Positions 49,635-60,598 of a stretch of 64,000 nt of DNA are shown here, piece after piece (position 1 is the stretch's first letter; the number at the start of each line of letters is the position of its first letter). The notes under the pieces are model-generated. The model saw nothing but the letters and a program-made list of their open reading frames with translations. It had not been told where the DNA came from and did no database searches. The stretch is from contig JAHNUO010000006.1 in the NCBI GenBank assembly GCA_019787685.1, positions 1,426,001 through 1,490,000 on the forward strand. The letters are read 5' to 3'. The stretch comes from Chiua virens (lineage: Eukaryota; Basidiomycota; Agaricomycetes; Boletales; Boletaceae). A program made the position numbers and the translations under genes.

Positions 49635-50187
49635 TATATGATGAATGTGTCTGAGGGAGGAGGAGAGGGCAGATTGGATGAGCAGAGGAACGGAGACGGG
49701 TTAAAATGGGCTGGAAAAAAAGAATTCGAATCAAGGGCACGAGGAGAGGGCCGCGGTGTGATCGAGTTAAGCGAGCGTATTTACAATCCAGTCCGTCCAG
49801 CGTGGCAGCTCCTCACAAGCAAAGTGTATTATCTTGACCGTCCTGCACCCACAGTTGGCTTGATCTCTCCGTTAGATAGCCCTCAGCTGCCTGGATCTGC
49901 ATTCATGTCCGACCGGACTGCCCTCCTGCCCACAGCTTCCAGGAACACCCCCGATAGAATCTCGTCCGCTGATTGCGATCATCAACACTCCCTCGCCTTA
50001 AGCTTCATCTCCCAGTCCTGTCACAGTGTCTGCTCAAGCAGTCACTCTTCTGTTCTGTTCTGTTCTCTTCACACCCCAATGTCCGCAATAGATCCAATCG
50101 CGAAAAAGGCACCTCACCTCCTCCTTTGTCCACTCTGGCGACCCCGTAAAGCATCGTCCAACGATGCCCCAAATCACTTCGTCATGT
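49635..50187. other. Long upstream region of the bZIP gene
   Basis: A 553-bp spacer, partly GA-rich (49640-49760). It includes a (TTCTG)n run at 50048-50066 on the plus strand. Long leaders are common in bZIP genes controlled by upstream ORFs, but I cannot show one here. Confidence 0.45.
50048..50066. repeat. Short (TTCTG)n repeat
   Basis: Three to four copies of a five-base unit with no coding role. Confidence 0.7.
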
Positions 50188-53100
50188 TCATGTCCCGACA
50201 TCCTCCATTTCCGCCTCTGATTCTTCCTCGCCCTCCTGCTCCTCCCCTTCCATGTCAAGCACCTCCATCGTCATCCCGTCTCCGTCCAGGACGCACACAA
50301 CCCTCCGTCCGACTCGTCCGTTCACCGCAACCGACACTGATCCGCTTTTGCACCCACTCAATCGGCGACATTTTGTGATCGGGATCGGGCTGCACGGAAG
50401 CTTGTCATGCCGTCAGTAAAAACACCGTACACAGGTCTCGACAAAAACATGGCCGAAACACGAGACTTACATGCCCCTCTTTCAATCTGTGCAACACGCT
50501 TGCCATCATATCTCTTCGCGCGGGACCGCTTACGTATCTTTCTGATTGGAGTTTGTGGTACCCGAGTGTGGTGTAGTTTACCGTAGCGACGTATATCGCG
50601 CCTGGCAAATGATTTGGCTTAATTCATGCAATTCAACAGGCAGAACGTGCTTTCCTCACCCTCCATTTCCTTGGCTTGGAAGACGAGAATCAGCGTCTCG
50701 TCGTCAAAGAACTCCACGTCCAATACGTCAATATCGACGCTGTCTTCCCCACCAAACTCGGACACGGAGCACTCCAAGACCGAGACCTGAACCTCATCGT
50801 GGATACCTGCCACATATCGGCCATACGGCATTTGGCTCATACACACTTTTTTTGTATATATTCAGTTCACAAAAGGCGATCAATCCGAATCACTCACAAA
50901 GCGCTTGTCCTTCCGAACTCACATGCACAGCAAGATACTGCAGGTGTTGATCCGGCTATAAAGACCGAATTTAGGTCAAAATCACCCCACCGTGAAAGGC
51001 ATGCTGTTTACCTCGTTTTGATTGCTAACCACCCTCTGACGCACAAAATGACATACGCCTTCTGTGAGAACCGAGCTTGCCTGCGGCGGGCTTGCTCCAC
51101 CATCAACTGACACAGTAGCGGATCGAGCAGCGGCTCGCGAAACTTCTGCAAACACCCGTTGACATCGGGAGGCTGTTTCCTCTATGAGCGCTTCCAGGTT
51201 CTTGTCCAGATGGGAAAAATCTTTTGATGATTCTCTCTGAAAGAAATCGTTCCACCTCATGTACAGGACATGAATATCCACTTCAAAAGAAAACCTACTG
51301 GCTGCCACGATGTTTGTGATGGGTCCTGCAACGCGGCACGAGCCAATTGCAGCACCTCGTCAAACGTCCTACCAGAGCTTTGGGGTGGTTCAAAGCTCGC
51401 AAGATCACCGGGATTGAATTGGGGAGGTGACCCCGTAAACCATTCGTCAATCTTGCTGGTGATGAGCCCGGATATTAAGTAGCCGTTGACTTCTAGGATG
51501 TCGTGATCTGGAATAGTGTGTGACTCAGCACTCGGATTCGCGACCATGGTCTCTGAATGGATCTCAGACAGGAGGTCAACCAAAGAACAAACGACATGCG
51601 GTACAGACCATGGCGAATGAAGGACAGAAACTCCTTGAAGGCTCCAAGTTCTCTCCTCGCCTCATCAGCCAGCCACGAAGAAATGAATATGCCGCGCTCG
51701 ATCATCTTCAAGCAGGAATCCACATATTCCGTACGGAGGCCAAACAACATGGACTGTGACCTTATTTGGAACTGAATTCGTCTACGTCACCATGAACTCA
51801 CGGTTACTCACATGTGCGACCACCCGAGAATTTCATCCAAAATGATGTGTAGTCGCTGAAAGGCAGGGATGATGCGCGTTGTTGCATAATCACGTATCCT
51901 TGTTAGTGATTCGGTGACTGAGGAGTCCCATTTCTGAAGATTCTGAAAGGAGTGTGAAATTAGATAGTAATGACCGGAGAGAAACCTACCCGCTCGCTGT
52001 TTTGCTCACTGCTTGTAATGAAATCCGTCAGTCCTTCTGATCCAGACCCTGCCACAAGCAATGTGGTGAGGTCTAGGACGACATCAGGGTTCTGATCTGT
52101 GCAAACGTGGATATGTCGCTGAAACAACGACACAGACAAGAACACACATACGACCGTATTGCTCCCTGAGTCTTCTTTCCAAAGCTTGGACCCACTTAAT
52201 CCCGATGTCCCTAGCCCCTGTGAAGGATTCCGATCCAAACCAACCATCGCGAACCTCGTTGATGACGCGCATCAAATACCAAGTTAATTCACGAGCGGCA
52301 GAAGAAAGTCGCGCAAAATCGCGCACTCTGGGTGTCGCCAGGAGTGGGATATCAACGACGAGAGGTTGCATCCCTGTTAACAGCAGGTCAGAATTAAGAG
52401 GCTGCGGGTGGAGGAAGATCAGTGGTTTAGAGGGGTGTTTGAATGAAGTAACAGATGGCAATCCATCAGGTAGAGCCACAGATCCCAGGAAATGGCTTCC
52501 ATCTAAGAAGCAATGAAGAACTCCCCGACCGTCAACCATTGTGAGTAGGCTGTCTTCGTCTTCTCGTGCCTGTACAGAAGACTCTGGGTCTTCCATTTTG
52601 TCGTGAGCGTTGTGACTTTGGCTTGCGGGAGCGATGGACGCATCCTCCAATATTGGAACTAACGTTGGCCATTGTTGAATCACTGTCGGCGTGGTCTGCT
52701 GCGAGGCGAGTCGCGTCTGTGTGCCCTGAAAAGCGAATAAATCGGTCGCACTGGACAAGACGTCAATAGCATGCTGAGATTAATCCCACGAACTCACGTC
52801 ATAATTTCCCCGTTTGCCTTGAGATGATCAAGCAAAGGCAGTATTTTGAGGATGGACAGCGCGGAACCGGTCTAGAAAACAACTGATTTTCGTGGTCGAA
52901 TTGTTGTCAAGACAACTCACCTTAACTCCGTTCCGCTTGAATATGTCGGGGATAACGCCATTCGTAGAAGCATGGTGACCGGGGAACCACCAAACTCCAG
53001 CGACGGGAGGCACAGTCTCGCAGAAAGGTATGGACAACCAACGCTCGATGTGGCCATCTTGAACTGAATGAAGAGTGATACGCGCAGAGTCGCGGACTGC

Positions 53101-53394
53101 TGCTATCGTCTGGCCTGAAGACCGTGAGTACGAAGGACGCGAGGAGACGGATGAAAACTCACCGCTGGGACTCCATGACAAGGCAGCGACCATGGCTGAA
53201 GTATCATCATCTTCCACAATATCGACCTCCCATTTCTTTGAGCCCTGTAGCTTCCAAAGACTCAACTTGTCACGTCCACCCAGTCGCGATATTAAGACGA
53301 TCAGATCTTTGTCTGGACAACATGCTGAAGAAAGTAGCCGGCATGGTGAAGGTAAGCGAATGGTGGCCAGCGACGCAAATGCGTTAGTTTCCAT
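50188..53394 (-). CDS. APC4: Anaphase-promoting complex subunit 4
   Basis: The N-terminal WD40 part starts METNAFASLATIRLPSPCRL and includes DLIVLISRLGGRDKLSLWKL, VAALSWSPSGE and IAAVRDSARITLHSVQDGHI. The middle has the APC4 long domain: RVRDFARLSSAARELTWYL, IKWVQALERRLREQYG, NGYLISGLITSKIDEWFTG and LALIEETASRCQRVFAE-like helices. The C-terminus, after the intron near 50406, ends GRVGRRVVCVLDGDG then MEVLDMEGEEQEGEE and stops at 50188. Apc4 is a scaffold subunit linking Apc1 and Apc5 in the ubiquitin ligase that triggers anaphase. About twelve introns. Same strand as DRS1, 276 bp downstream of it. Confidence 0.88.
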
Positions 53395-53670
53395 CGAGGA
53401 ACACGACGAGTACGAACGAGGAGGTTTGTGTTGTACTTGGAAGAAAAACTTTTGGGACGTGAAGTCATTCGAAGTTAATTACCAGAGCGCCCTTCGCGGT
53501 GTAGGACAGAGGCTTCGCGCCACGCGAAATGGTGCTTCCCACAACCACTTCAGGAATCTGATCGCTAAGCTGTCACTTACAGGCCTCAGTCCATTTCCTA
53601 ACATTTATTTCACCGTTCTCAAAATCGTAGACCTGCTCTCGTCTCCCATACATCACGATGACCGACCCCA

Positions 53671-56310
53671 CTATCGCTTCCCGCCCTTGCGTTTTCCCAT
53701 TCCGCTAATCGCATCACCTTTTTTCGCTCTGACGCCCTCATTGCGTGCCTTGCTCGAAGATAAATCCTGCTCAAACGCGCCTGCTGAGCGTGATTTTGAC
53801 TTTGATTTTGGGCCGCTCTTCATGCGCGTGGGCGCCTTGCCCAATGCCTTTCCAATCTTTCCTGGTCTAGCCGCCTTCTTCGCTGAACGAATAGCAGCAT
53901 CGAGACCGCCATTGCCTCCAAGCTCTTTATCCAATTCCATAGCGACTTTGCGTCGCTTGGCTCTACGAGAGAGTCCCGCATATTTCTCTCGTTTCGGCTA
54001 AAACAACGTCATTGACAGATACACTGCCTTATAAGTTGCTGTACCAACCTTTGAGGCATCGTCAGCTGGTGTTCTCTTTTTCGACGATGCAGAGACTGCA
54101 CCGCCGTTTTCATGATGTTGTTTGCTTACAGCTGCAACAGGAAAGAACCCGGCCACATTAGTGCAACTCATTCAACAAAATCACTCGCCAACCTGCTGCT
54201 TTTGACCTTTGCTTCTCGGTCTGGAACCATATCCTTGCAGGCCGAGAGAAAATTTCAGCTTCGTGGTCAATCATGTTTTGTCCCTTTTTCAGTTCCATCT
54301 CCGCCCGCCGTATCTGAACGTTAACGTTGAAAATCCGACGAGTGCATCATAAGAATGAAACGCACTTCTTTTTCTCCTTTTTCTTCTTGAAGAATGGAAA
54401 CTATCTCTACCTTCAAGTCCGCCACTTTCTTAGACCATCGAGCGAGTACATCTGTTGGTACGATCCTATGTCTGATATTTTCTTCCCCGCTACTGTGCTT
54501 CATAACAGCCTTGAGCATTTTGCGATCGCTCTCGCCCACTAATGTTAGTGAACTGTTCATTTCAGATAAACGCTCCTGACAACAGAAGCCTGTACGCACC
54601 ACCCAGACTTCCCTGCTCTGGCTGTTCGACCTACTCGATGGAGATATTGAGCCAACTGATTGGGCATGTCGTAATTGATCACAGTTTCAATACCCTTGAT
54701 GTCGAGCCCACGAGAAGCTAGATCGGTTGCCATGAGGAAGTTGACTTGTCCGTCGCGAAATAGGCGGAGCGCTTCCAGGCGCTAGATATTTTGGTCTGTC
54801 AGCACTCCGAAAGGAATGCAATATGACTTGCCTGCTCCTGTGATAGGTCCCCATGAAGTTCCTCAGCTTTCATGTCGAGAAAACTAAAAACAATACGGAT
54901 CTGGTGTGCAAGTTTCTTACTGCGGAAGAATATAATGACACCCTGTTTGAACGTCCTTTTACAGAGTGTCACGAGTAGGGCAGTCCGATCTGATCCTTTC
55001 TCCGCACGAACTCGCACGAACTCCTGAATGAGCCCTTTGGCAGTTCTATGCTTTGGATCGACAAACAAACGGACGGGTTTGTTCAGGGACATTTTGACTA
55101 ATTCGTCGACGGAATCTGTCATGGTGGCAGAGAAAAGCATTGTCTGCCGTGAGACAGGGCAAGCTTTGATGATTTCGCCCAACTCATCCGCAAACCCTTC
55201 CGATAGCATGCGATCAGCTTCATCGAGTACAATGACATCAAGTGCATCAAGTGTGAATGAAGGCGAATTGCGAAGGTGATCAATGAGCCTGCCAGGGGTT
55301 GCGATCACGATATCTGGGAAGCTTCGTAATGCTGCTTCCTGTGATTTCACAGAAAGACCGCCTGACATATCCAAATGAGCATAGTACAACCAGGAAGATA
55401 TATTCGCTGACCGGCTGCCAAACAAAACCTAATGTCCGTATAAGCGGCAAGCTTGGAGCTCACTTCGAAACATTGAACTGCAAGTTCCCTGGTGGGCACG
55501 AGGACGAGGCACCGCGTTGCAGCTGCATGTTTTCCTTTCTCTCGATATAGGAGACGTTCAAGTAAAGGAACGACGAACGCTGCTGTTTTTCCCGAACCTG
55601 TCACAGCACTGCCGACTATATCTTTGCCTAGAAGAGCAATAGGTATTGTTGCCGCCTGAATCGGGGTAGGAGAGACGAATCCAAGGGTATTGAGCGCTTT
55701 TTGGATAGGGCGTGATAAATTCATGGTCAAAAAGGAAGTATGAGCATTCGTGTGCACTTCAGATGTAAAGAAGGCTGCTTTTCGATCCTTTTCTGCTTGT
55801 GTCTCGACCTCCGAGCTGTCCGAAGATTCAGCATTCTCTGCGTCGGTAACCTGGTCCTCTGACTCAGAGTGCTCGTCGGATGTTGCTAGCGGATCCTCGT
55901 CTTCCTCATGGAATTCGTCTGCTTCCTGGAGGATACTCTCTTGGCTTGAATAATCATCGTCGCTTTCCTCCTGAACGTCGTTTTCCTCAGTTCGTTTGCG
56001 TTTCGCGCTGACTCGCGTCAGCTTGCGCCTGTGAATGATCTCGTCTACGGACACGGGATCCTACAGGTAGTTGAATCATGCAATCTCCAAGAAAGTACCC
56101 AAAAGTGAAGTAACTACTCACGGGTTTGGATATATTTTTAACGATGTCTTGCAATGGATCAGACTGAAATGACCCTGCATATGGGTCCTCAGATAGGTCA
56201 AAGAGAAAATCGGGGTCCATGCGACATGTTTCCTCTTCACTTGTGGGCTTTCCACTTTGCTTTGATGCGCGTTTTTCGTCGTCAGAGTCCATGGTCATGA
56301 TGAAATCCAT
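53671..56310 (-). CDS. DRS1: DEAD-box RNA helicase Drs1 (DDX27), 60S biogenesis
   Basis: The acidic N-terminus ([34 protein letters not shown]) precedes the Q motif and [18 protein letters not shown]. The core follows: [17 protein letters not shown] (I), [10 protein letters not shown] (Ia), [12 protein letters not shown] (Ib), VLDEADRM (II, DEAD), [13 protein letters not shown] (III), [14 protein letters not shown] (IV), [18 protein letters not shown] (V) and [13 protein letters not shown] (VI). The tail has [20 protein letters not shown] and a lysine-rich end. Drs1 acts in the nucleolus on early pre-60S particles, needed for 27S pre-rRNA processing. All motifs intact. Divergent from MPP10. 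Confidence 0.95.
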
Positions 56311-56464
56311 GGCGGCGGGACAGAACTACGTTCGACAAGCGGTAGAGTAGTTGACTAGTCGAACTTCAAGGGCACTATGAAGCTTGTATTGCCAAATAAA
56401 AACAAACACATTGCCCTAAGTACTAGGTTCTCAATAAACTCAAGCCGCTGGAGACCGCTCCCAC
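56311..56464. promoter_or_regulatory. Divergent promoter DRS1/MPP10 with an inverted repeat
   Basis: This 154-bp spacer separates two nucleolar ribosome-assembly genes. GTTCGAC (56330-56336) and GTCGAAC (56358-56364) form a perfect 7-bp inverted repeat with a 21-bp loop. I do not see the yeast PAC or RRPE elements. Confidence 0.45.
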
Positions 56465-57605
56465 ATGAGTGAGCGAAATCTACCACTACCACCTGAATTG
56501 GAGCGTCTATCCACGTTCGTCGACTCCCATATAGAATGTCTAGCATGTCCTAGCAGTGAGCTTCGCTCTATTGCGCTGTTCGCAACAAAACACATCTTTG
56601 ACTGGGGTGAGCTGGGCCTTTCTTGAAATTTAGCGAATCAAATTTATTTTTGACTAGCTCTGGAGACGGAGAAACATTCGAAGCCCCATCTACGGTCATT
56701 GCTGGCTACGCTTACCGAAACAGCTGCACCACAAACGAGGTCTCAGGCACGTAGTACCTCGGAGCAAAAGAACAGCCGCAAGCCAGTGCAAAAACCTCCT
56801 AAGGGAATTGATGTTGCAGAAACGCCACTTCCATCCCTCTTTATTAAGGGCATGAATATCGATCAAATATGGCAGCAATTGGACCTAAGGGCAGCACGGA
56901 TGTGTGCGAACTTACAAGTTCTACAGGGCGAAGACGAGGACGCAAGCGCACTTTCGGAAGAAGAAAGCGACGATGATGGCCACAGTGAGGACCAGGATGA
57001 GGATGAGGACGTCGGGATGGATATAGATGACGATGAAGAAGAAGATGGCAGTTCAACAGGAGAAGACGTCGCCGATCTTCAAGAAGAGATGTCTGAAGAT
57101 GAAGATGATGACAAAGATCAAGGGCGTCCGACCTCCATGTTCGATGTGCTTCGTGGCCACGAAAAGTGGAGTCCACAGGGACATTCGGACCTTGACGATA
57201 CTTTTTTCAATCTCGCGACCTTCAACGCTGAAACAAATGAAGCCGAAACGAACGGACTATCCAAAAGAAAACTAGATTTCATCGCAGACGATTCTACAGA
57301 AGAATTCGAGATAGATCTCTTCGACCTGGTGGATGACGCCGAAATTGAAGCCCTGGATGACTGTCCCGGTAAGTAACAATTGATTCCATCACATAATTAT
57401 TTGCTCATCACTAGCAACGATAGACCTTTTTTACAATGGCTTTTTCGAACCGCCGGGGCGCACACATAATAGGGGTACTAGATCCTCAAAAGTCCGATTC
57501 CACGAGCAAGTGTCTGTCAAAAAAATTAAGGCAGTAGGGAAAGGAATGCCACTTTCCTCCATGGATGACGAAGACAGTGACGAGGAAGAGGAGGATAGCG
57601 ATTAA
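56465..57605 (+). CDS. MPP10: U3 snoRNP protein Mpp10, apparently missing its C-terminal half
   Basis: Starts MSERNLPLPPELERLSTFV at 56465. Family blocks: LPSLFIKGMNIDQIWQQLDL, acidic runs (ALSEEESDDDGHSEDQDEDE), DLDDTFFNLATFNAETNEAE and ELF-type LFYNGFFEPPGRTHNRG, then VSVKKIKAVGKG. It ends EDSDEEEEDSD at 57605. Mpp10 binds Imp3 and Imp4 in the small-subunit processome and is required for 18S rRNA cleavage. Known homologues continue for several hundred residues with a conserved C-terminal region. None is seen before SEC9 starts 131 bp later. It may be a truncated copy, an assembly join or a real short form. Confidence 0.82.
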
Positions 57606-57736
57606 CAGGTCCTACTACGGCAAAGCTTAGTACCAATCTACAAGTACGCTATCTGTGTGACATCGTGATGTGTGACACGTGGACAAACTGCGTCGGATCA
57701 CAGGCTTGAGTTGTTCACACAACAAACTACTGTACG

Positions 57737-58920
57737 ATGTGGAAGCGCAAGGACAAGTCCCTCATCCCGCCCGTACAATCTGAGCTTGCACCACCATCTG
57801 GTGCATCTCGTGGTTCGTCACGCAGTACATCCCCTCTCCCAAGCTACCGTTCCACCGCCAGCACGTACGTACCCAGCAGGGATGGGTTAGATCCATACAA
57901 CACCATGGGCAAGTCAAACTCCCAGTATGGAATTGGTGACTATGGCTCGCCTGTCGTCAATTCAACCTCCCAAGATGCTAAGGCCCAGTTGGACCGGGCT
58001 CGTGGTGAACTCTTTGCTGGATTCAATCAAGAAAAGGCGGGTTCTGGGCGGTTCTTTGACGGTCCTGGAATTGGCAGAGAGCCGCCTCCTGGAGAAGAGA
58101 ACGATGAAGATGTGGAGGGCATCAAGCAGCAGACGAAGTTCATGAAGCAGGAGAGTGTTAACTCTACTAGGAATGCACTTCGGATGGCTCGAGAAGCCGA
58201 AGAAACTGCTAGAGGAACCATGGGTCGCCTCGCAGACCAATCTGGTACGCCTGTCACTTTGAACGCCATTCAGTCCATAATCACCCTCTCTCAGAGAAAT
58301 TGGCGAATACTGAACGTCACCTCGATGTATCGAAAACCCATACTTTGCGCGCCGAGGATCAGATCGATGAACTCAAGAAACTCAATAGGTCAATTTTTCG
58401 TCCGACGATAACCTTTAACAAGGACGCCAAGCGTGCTGCCCAGGAGGCTAAGATAATGGAACGCTACGAAGATGAAAGACGTGAACGTGAGAAAGCAATG
58501 ATGGACATTAGAGAGACTCAGAATCGTCTTGGTCAGGCGGCTACCTATGGGCAGCAAGACGGCGGTGAAGGGATCCTGTCTAATGAAAGCGGGTCCGGCA
58601 GGTTCCGAACTGCGGAACAACTCACCGCAAGGAAGGAGCAGCGAAAGCGTTACCAGTTCGAGGCGGCGGCCTCGGATGATGAACTCGAAGACGAGATAGA
58701 TGACAACCTCGACGAAATCTCCAAAGTCGCAAAGAGCTTGAAAGCCCTTGGAACGGCTATGGGTCAGGAGCTTGATACACAGAACAACCGTCTTGACGAT
58801 ATCTCTGACAAAACTACAAGTCTTGACGGCGGTGTCTTTAGACAGACCCAGAGGGTGAGGTTTCCGCTCGACATTTCTAATTGATATTAACGCTTCCTTT
58901 AGCTTAAAAAGATCAAGTAG
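57737..58920 (+). CDS. SEC9: SNAP-25-type t-SNARE Sec9
   Basis: N-terminus MWKRKDKSLIPPVQSELAPP is Ser/Pro-rich. The first SNARE helix covers VEGIKQQTKFMKQESVNSTR then NALRMAREAEETARGTMGRL. The second covers IDDNLDEISKVAKSLKALGT then AMGQELDTQNNRLDDIS, ending RLKKIK after a last intron. The second helix's central glutamine lies near GQELDTQN. Sec9 provides two SNARE helices with the syntaxin Sso1 and the v-SNARE Snc1 for fusion of secretory vesicles at the growing tip. Three introns; all fit. The long N-terminal extension is typical of fungal Sec9 rather than animal SNAP-25. Confidence 0.92.
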
Positions 58921-59610
58921 CCTTTTACCGTCACACTCAATTCATCCTGTACCTGTGATTGCGCGGTGCACGTACTGCTTCACTTCAGGCTTAGTAACTC
59001 GCTTGGACTAGATACCTTTTAATCACTGGCGATCTCGATGATAGTCATATCTGCGTTGTTATGGACAGTAAACTTATACTGAGGAGTCATTGATTTCATG
59101 GGACCGTATGTAATCGAAAACATGTTAGGCATAGATATCATTGTGTTTTGTCACACGATACTGGGTCGTCACGATAAAACCAGCGGGCTCGATACAAAAC
59201 CGTGTCCGCTTCTTGAATCATGATATCGAAGATGGATGTCACTAGCTAGGAGCTCCACCTGAGAGGTTGCCACACCGATTCTCGTGTACTTACTCTACCC
59301 GAGCAAGACCGTGAAGTACTTAATATAGTACCCACCTGTAATTCAGACACTCTTTAACGTCATGTTGCACCGCTTAGACGGACATCGACGAATCGGTCGC
59401 GAAAAACAGTCCTCAAACGACAAAGTTCGCACCGTTTTTTTAACGTCGCACAGTGTGCCAAGGTGGATGACAGGCGCAATAGTACCTGTGTGAGAAATTA
59501 TGTCCTGGACCGCCACCGTGCTTGCCGCAAAAACTTGAAGTGAAACACTTCAAAGTTTTCAACCCTTCCTTTGGTTCAGTACTTCATCCTGCCACATTTT
59601 GTGCTCTAAT
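58921..59610. other. 690-bp spacer, longest gene-free stretch
   Basis: Lies between SEC9 and a secreted-protein gene. I see no open frame with family features, no repeat and no RNA signature. It probably holds a regulated promoter for the downstream secreted protein. Confidence 0.5.
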
Positions 59611-60515
59611 ATGCGCTCCTTTCATTACCTGTCGCTCGTTTTCAACGTTTTCCTTCTTTTATGCTCTTCAAGTCAAGCTCGGTACTCGTCCAGACAAGAT
59701 AATATTCGACATCGATCCTTCAGTAATCCGTTCAGAATTTTTGATACCAAACACAAAAGAGACACAAATGTTGCCTTCACATACTTTGACGACGGAGCGT
59801 GAGTTCCTCAATCTCCATCTGATGCTGAATCGCCTGAATCGCCTGTCACGATCAGTGGAGCCTGTGGCGCTACCAACGGTCCCAATGATTTGGTGCGTGT
59901 TGCTGATCTGTTACTACATATGTTCCATAACTCACACTTATATAGATCGTCGCATTGAACTCTGCTGTGAGTCAGGCTGCCACTTGACTTGGTTCGTAGT
60001 GCTTATTCATGCAGGAATATGCGAATGGTGCCCATTGCTTTGAGATGATCACCATCACCGTCGACGGGAAAACCGCTCAAGCCCAAATAATGGACTGAGG
60101 CAAGTTGACAAATTTTCCAGGCTGGCATAATTCGCTCATACCGTCCATTACCACTAGTGTCTTGGTTGCGAGTATGGTGGTCTAGACTTCAGTAAAGGCC
60201 TTTTCGAGATCTTTGGGCCGCTGAGTAAGGGAGAGCTTCGTGGGTCCTGGATCTACAATAGCGACATTGCGACGTCAAGTTCGACGACTCCTAATACCCC
60301 TTCTCCGACTCCGACTACCATTGCAACTACCTCGTCGTGGACGGCCTCATCGGCCACGCTCTTGACTTCGTCCACGACTACTTCCTCCCCAATGTCAACC
60401 TACGACCACCCTGCCGACATCTATACCTCAAGAACCAACAGTTATCGCAGAAGTCAATCTTGCGGTACTGGAACTTGGTGCACTACTTCAGAATGCGTTG
60501 AAGCTTTCAGCTTGA
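59611..60515 (+). CDS. Secreted double-psi beta-barrel (RlpA/RAFE-like) protein, frameshifted
   Basis: The signal peptide is MRSFHYLSLVFNVFLLLCSS and a Kex2-type site KHKR precedes DTNVAFTYFDDGAG. The barrel follows: ACGATNGPNDLIVALNSA, AHCFEMITITVDGKTAQAQI, then CLGCEYGGLDFSKGLFEIFG. A Ser/Thr-rich linker leads to VNLAVLELGALLQNALKLSA at 60515. Such small secreted proteins are abundant in basidiomycetes (relatives of barwin, expansins and the riboflavin-aldehyde-forming enzyme) and are usually tied to cell-wall remodelling. The barrel Asp and paired Cys are kept. An extra T at 60096 and another one-base gain near 60421-60428 interrupt the frame, and the intron at 60100-60157 is GC-AG. Enzymatic activity is unproven. 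Confidence 0.74.
60100..60157 (+). other. GC-AG intron in the double-psi beta-barrel gene
   Basis: Donor GAG|GCAAGT and acceptor CCACTAG. It joins the conserved D-E with C-L-G-C of the barrel, provided the extra T at 60096 is ignored. Confidence 0.6.
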
Positions 60516-60598
60516 TATTGTTTTTTGGTCCCTACTGCGGTGGAGTAAGGACTGATTCGGTTTAGATATGTGTTATTATGAAATGAATATTGGTTCAC

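Noticed and set aside
49464..50378. A 304-codon open frame spanning the bZIP upstream region
   Set aside because: It begins inside the bZIP gene and ends inside APC4, both on the opposite strand; no recognisable domain.
53075..54001. A 308-codon open frame on the plus strand
   Set aside because: Antisense of the APC4 N-terminus and DRS1 C-terminus, which have clear protein signatures.
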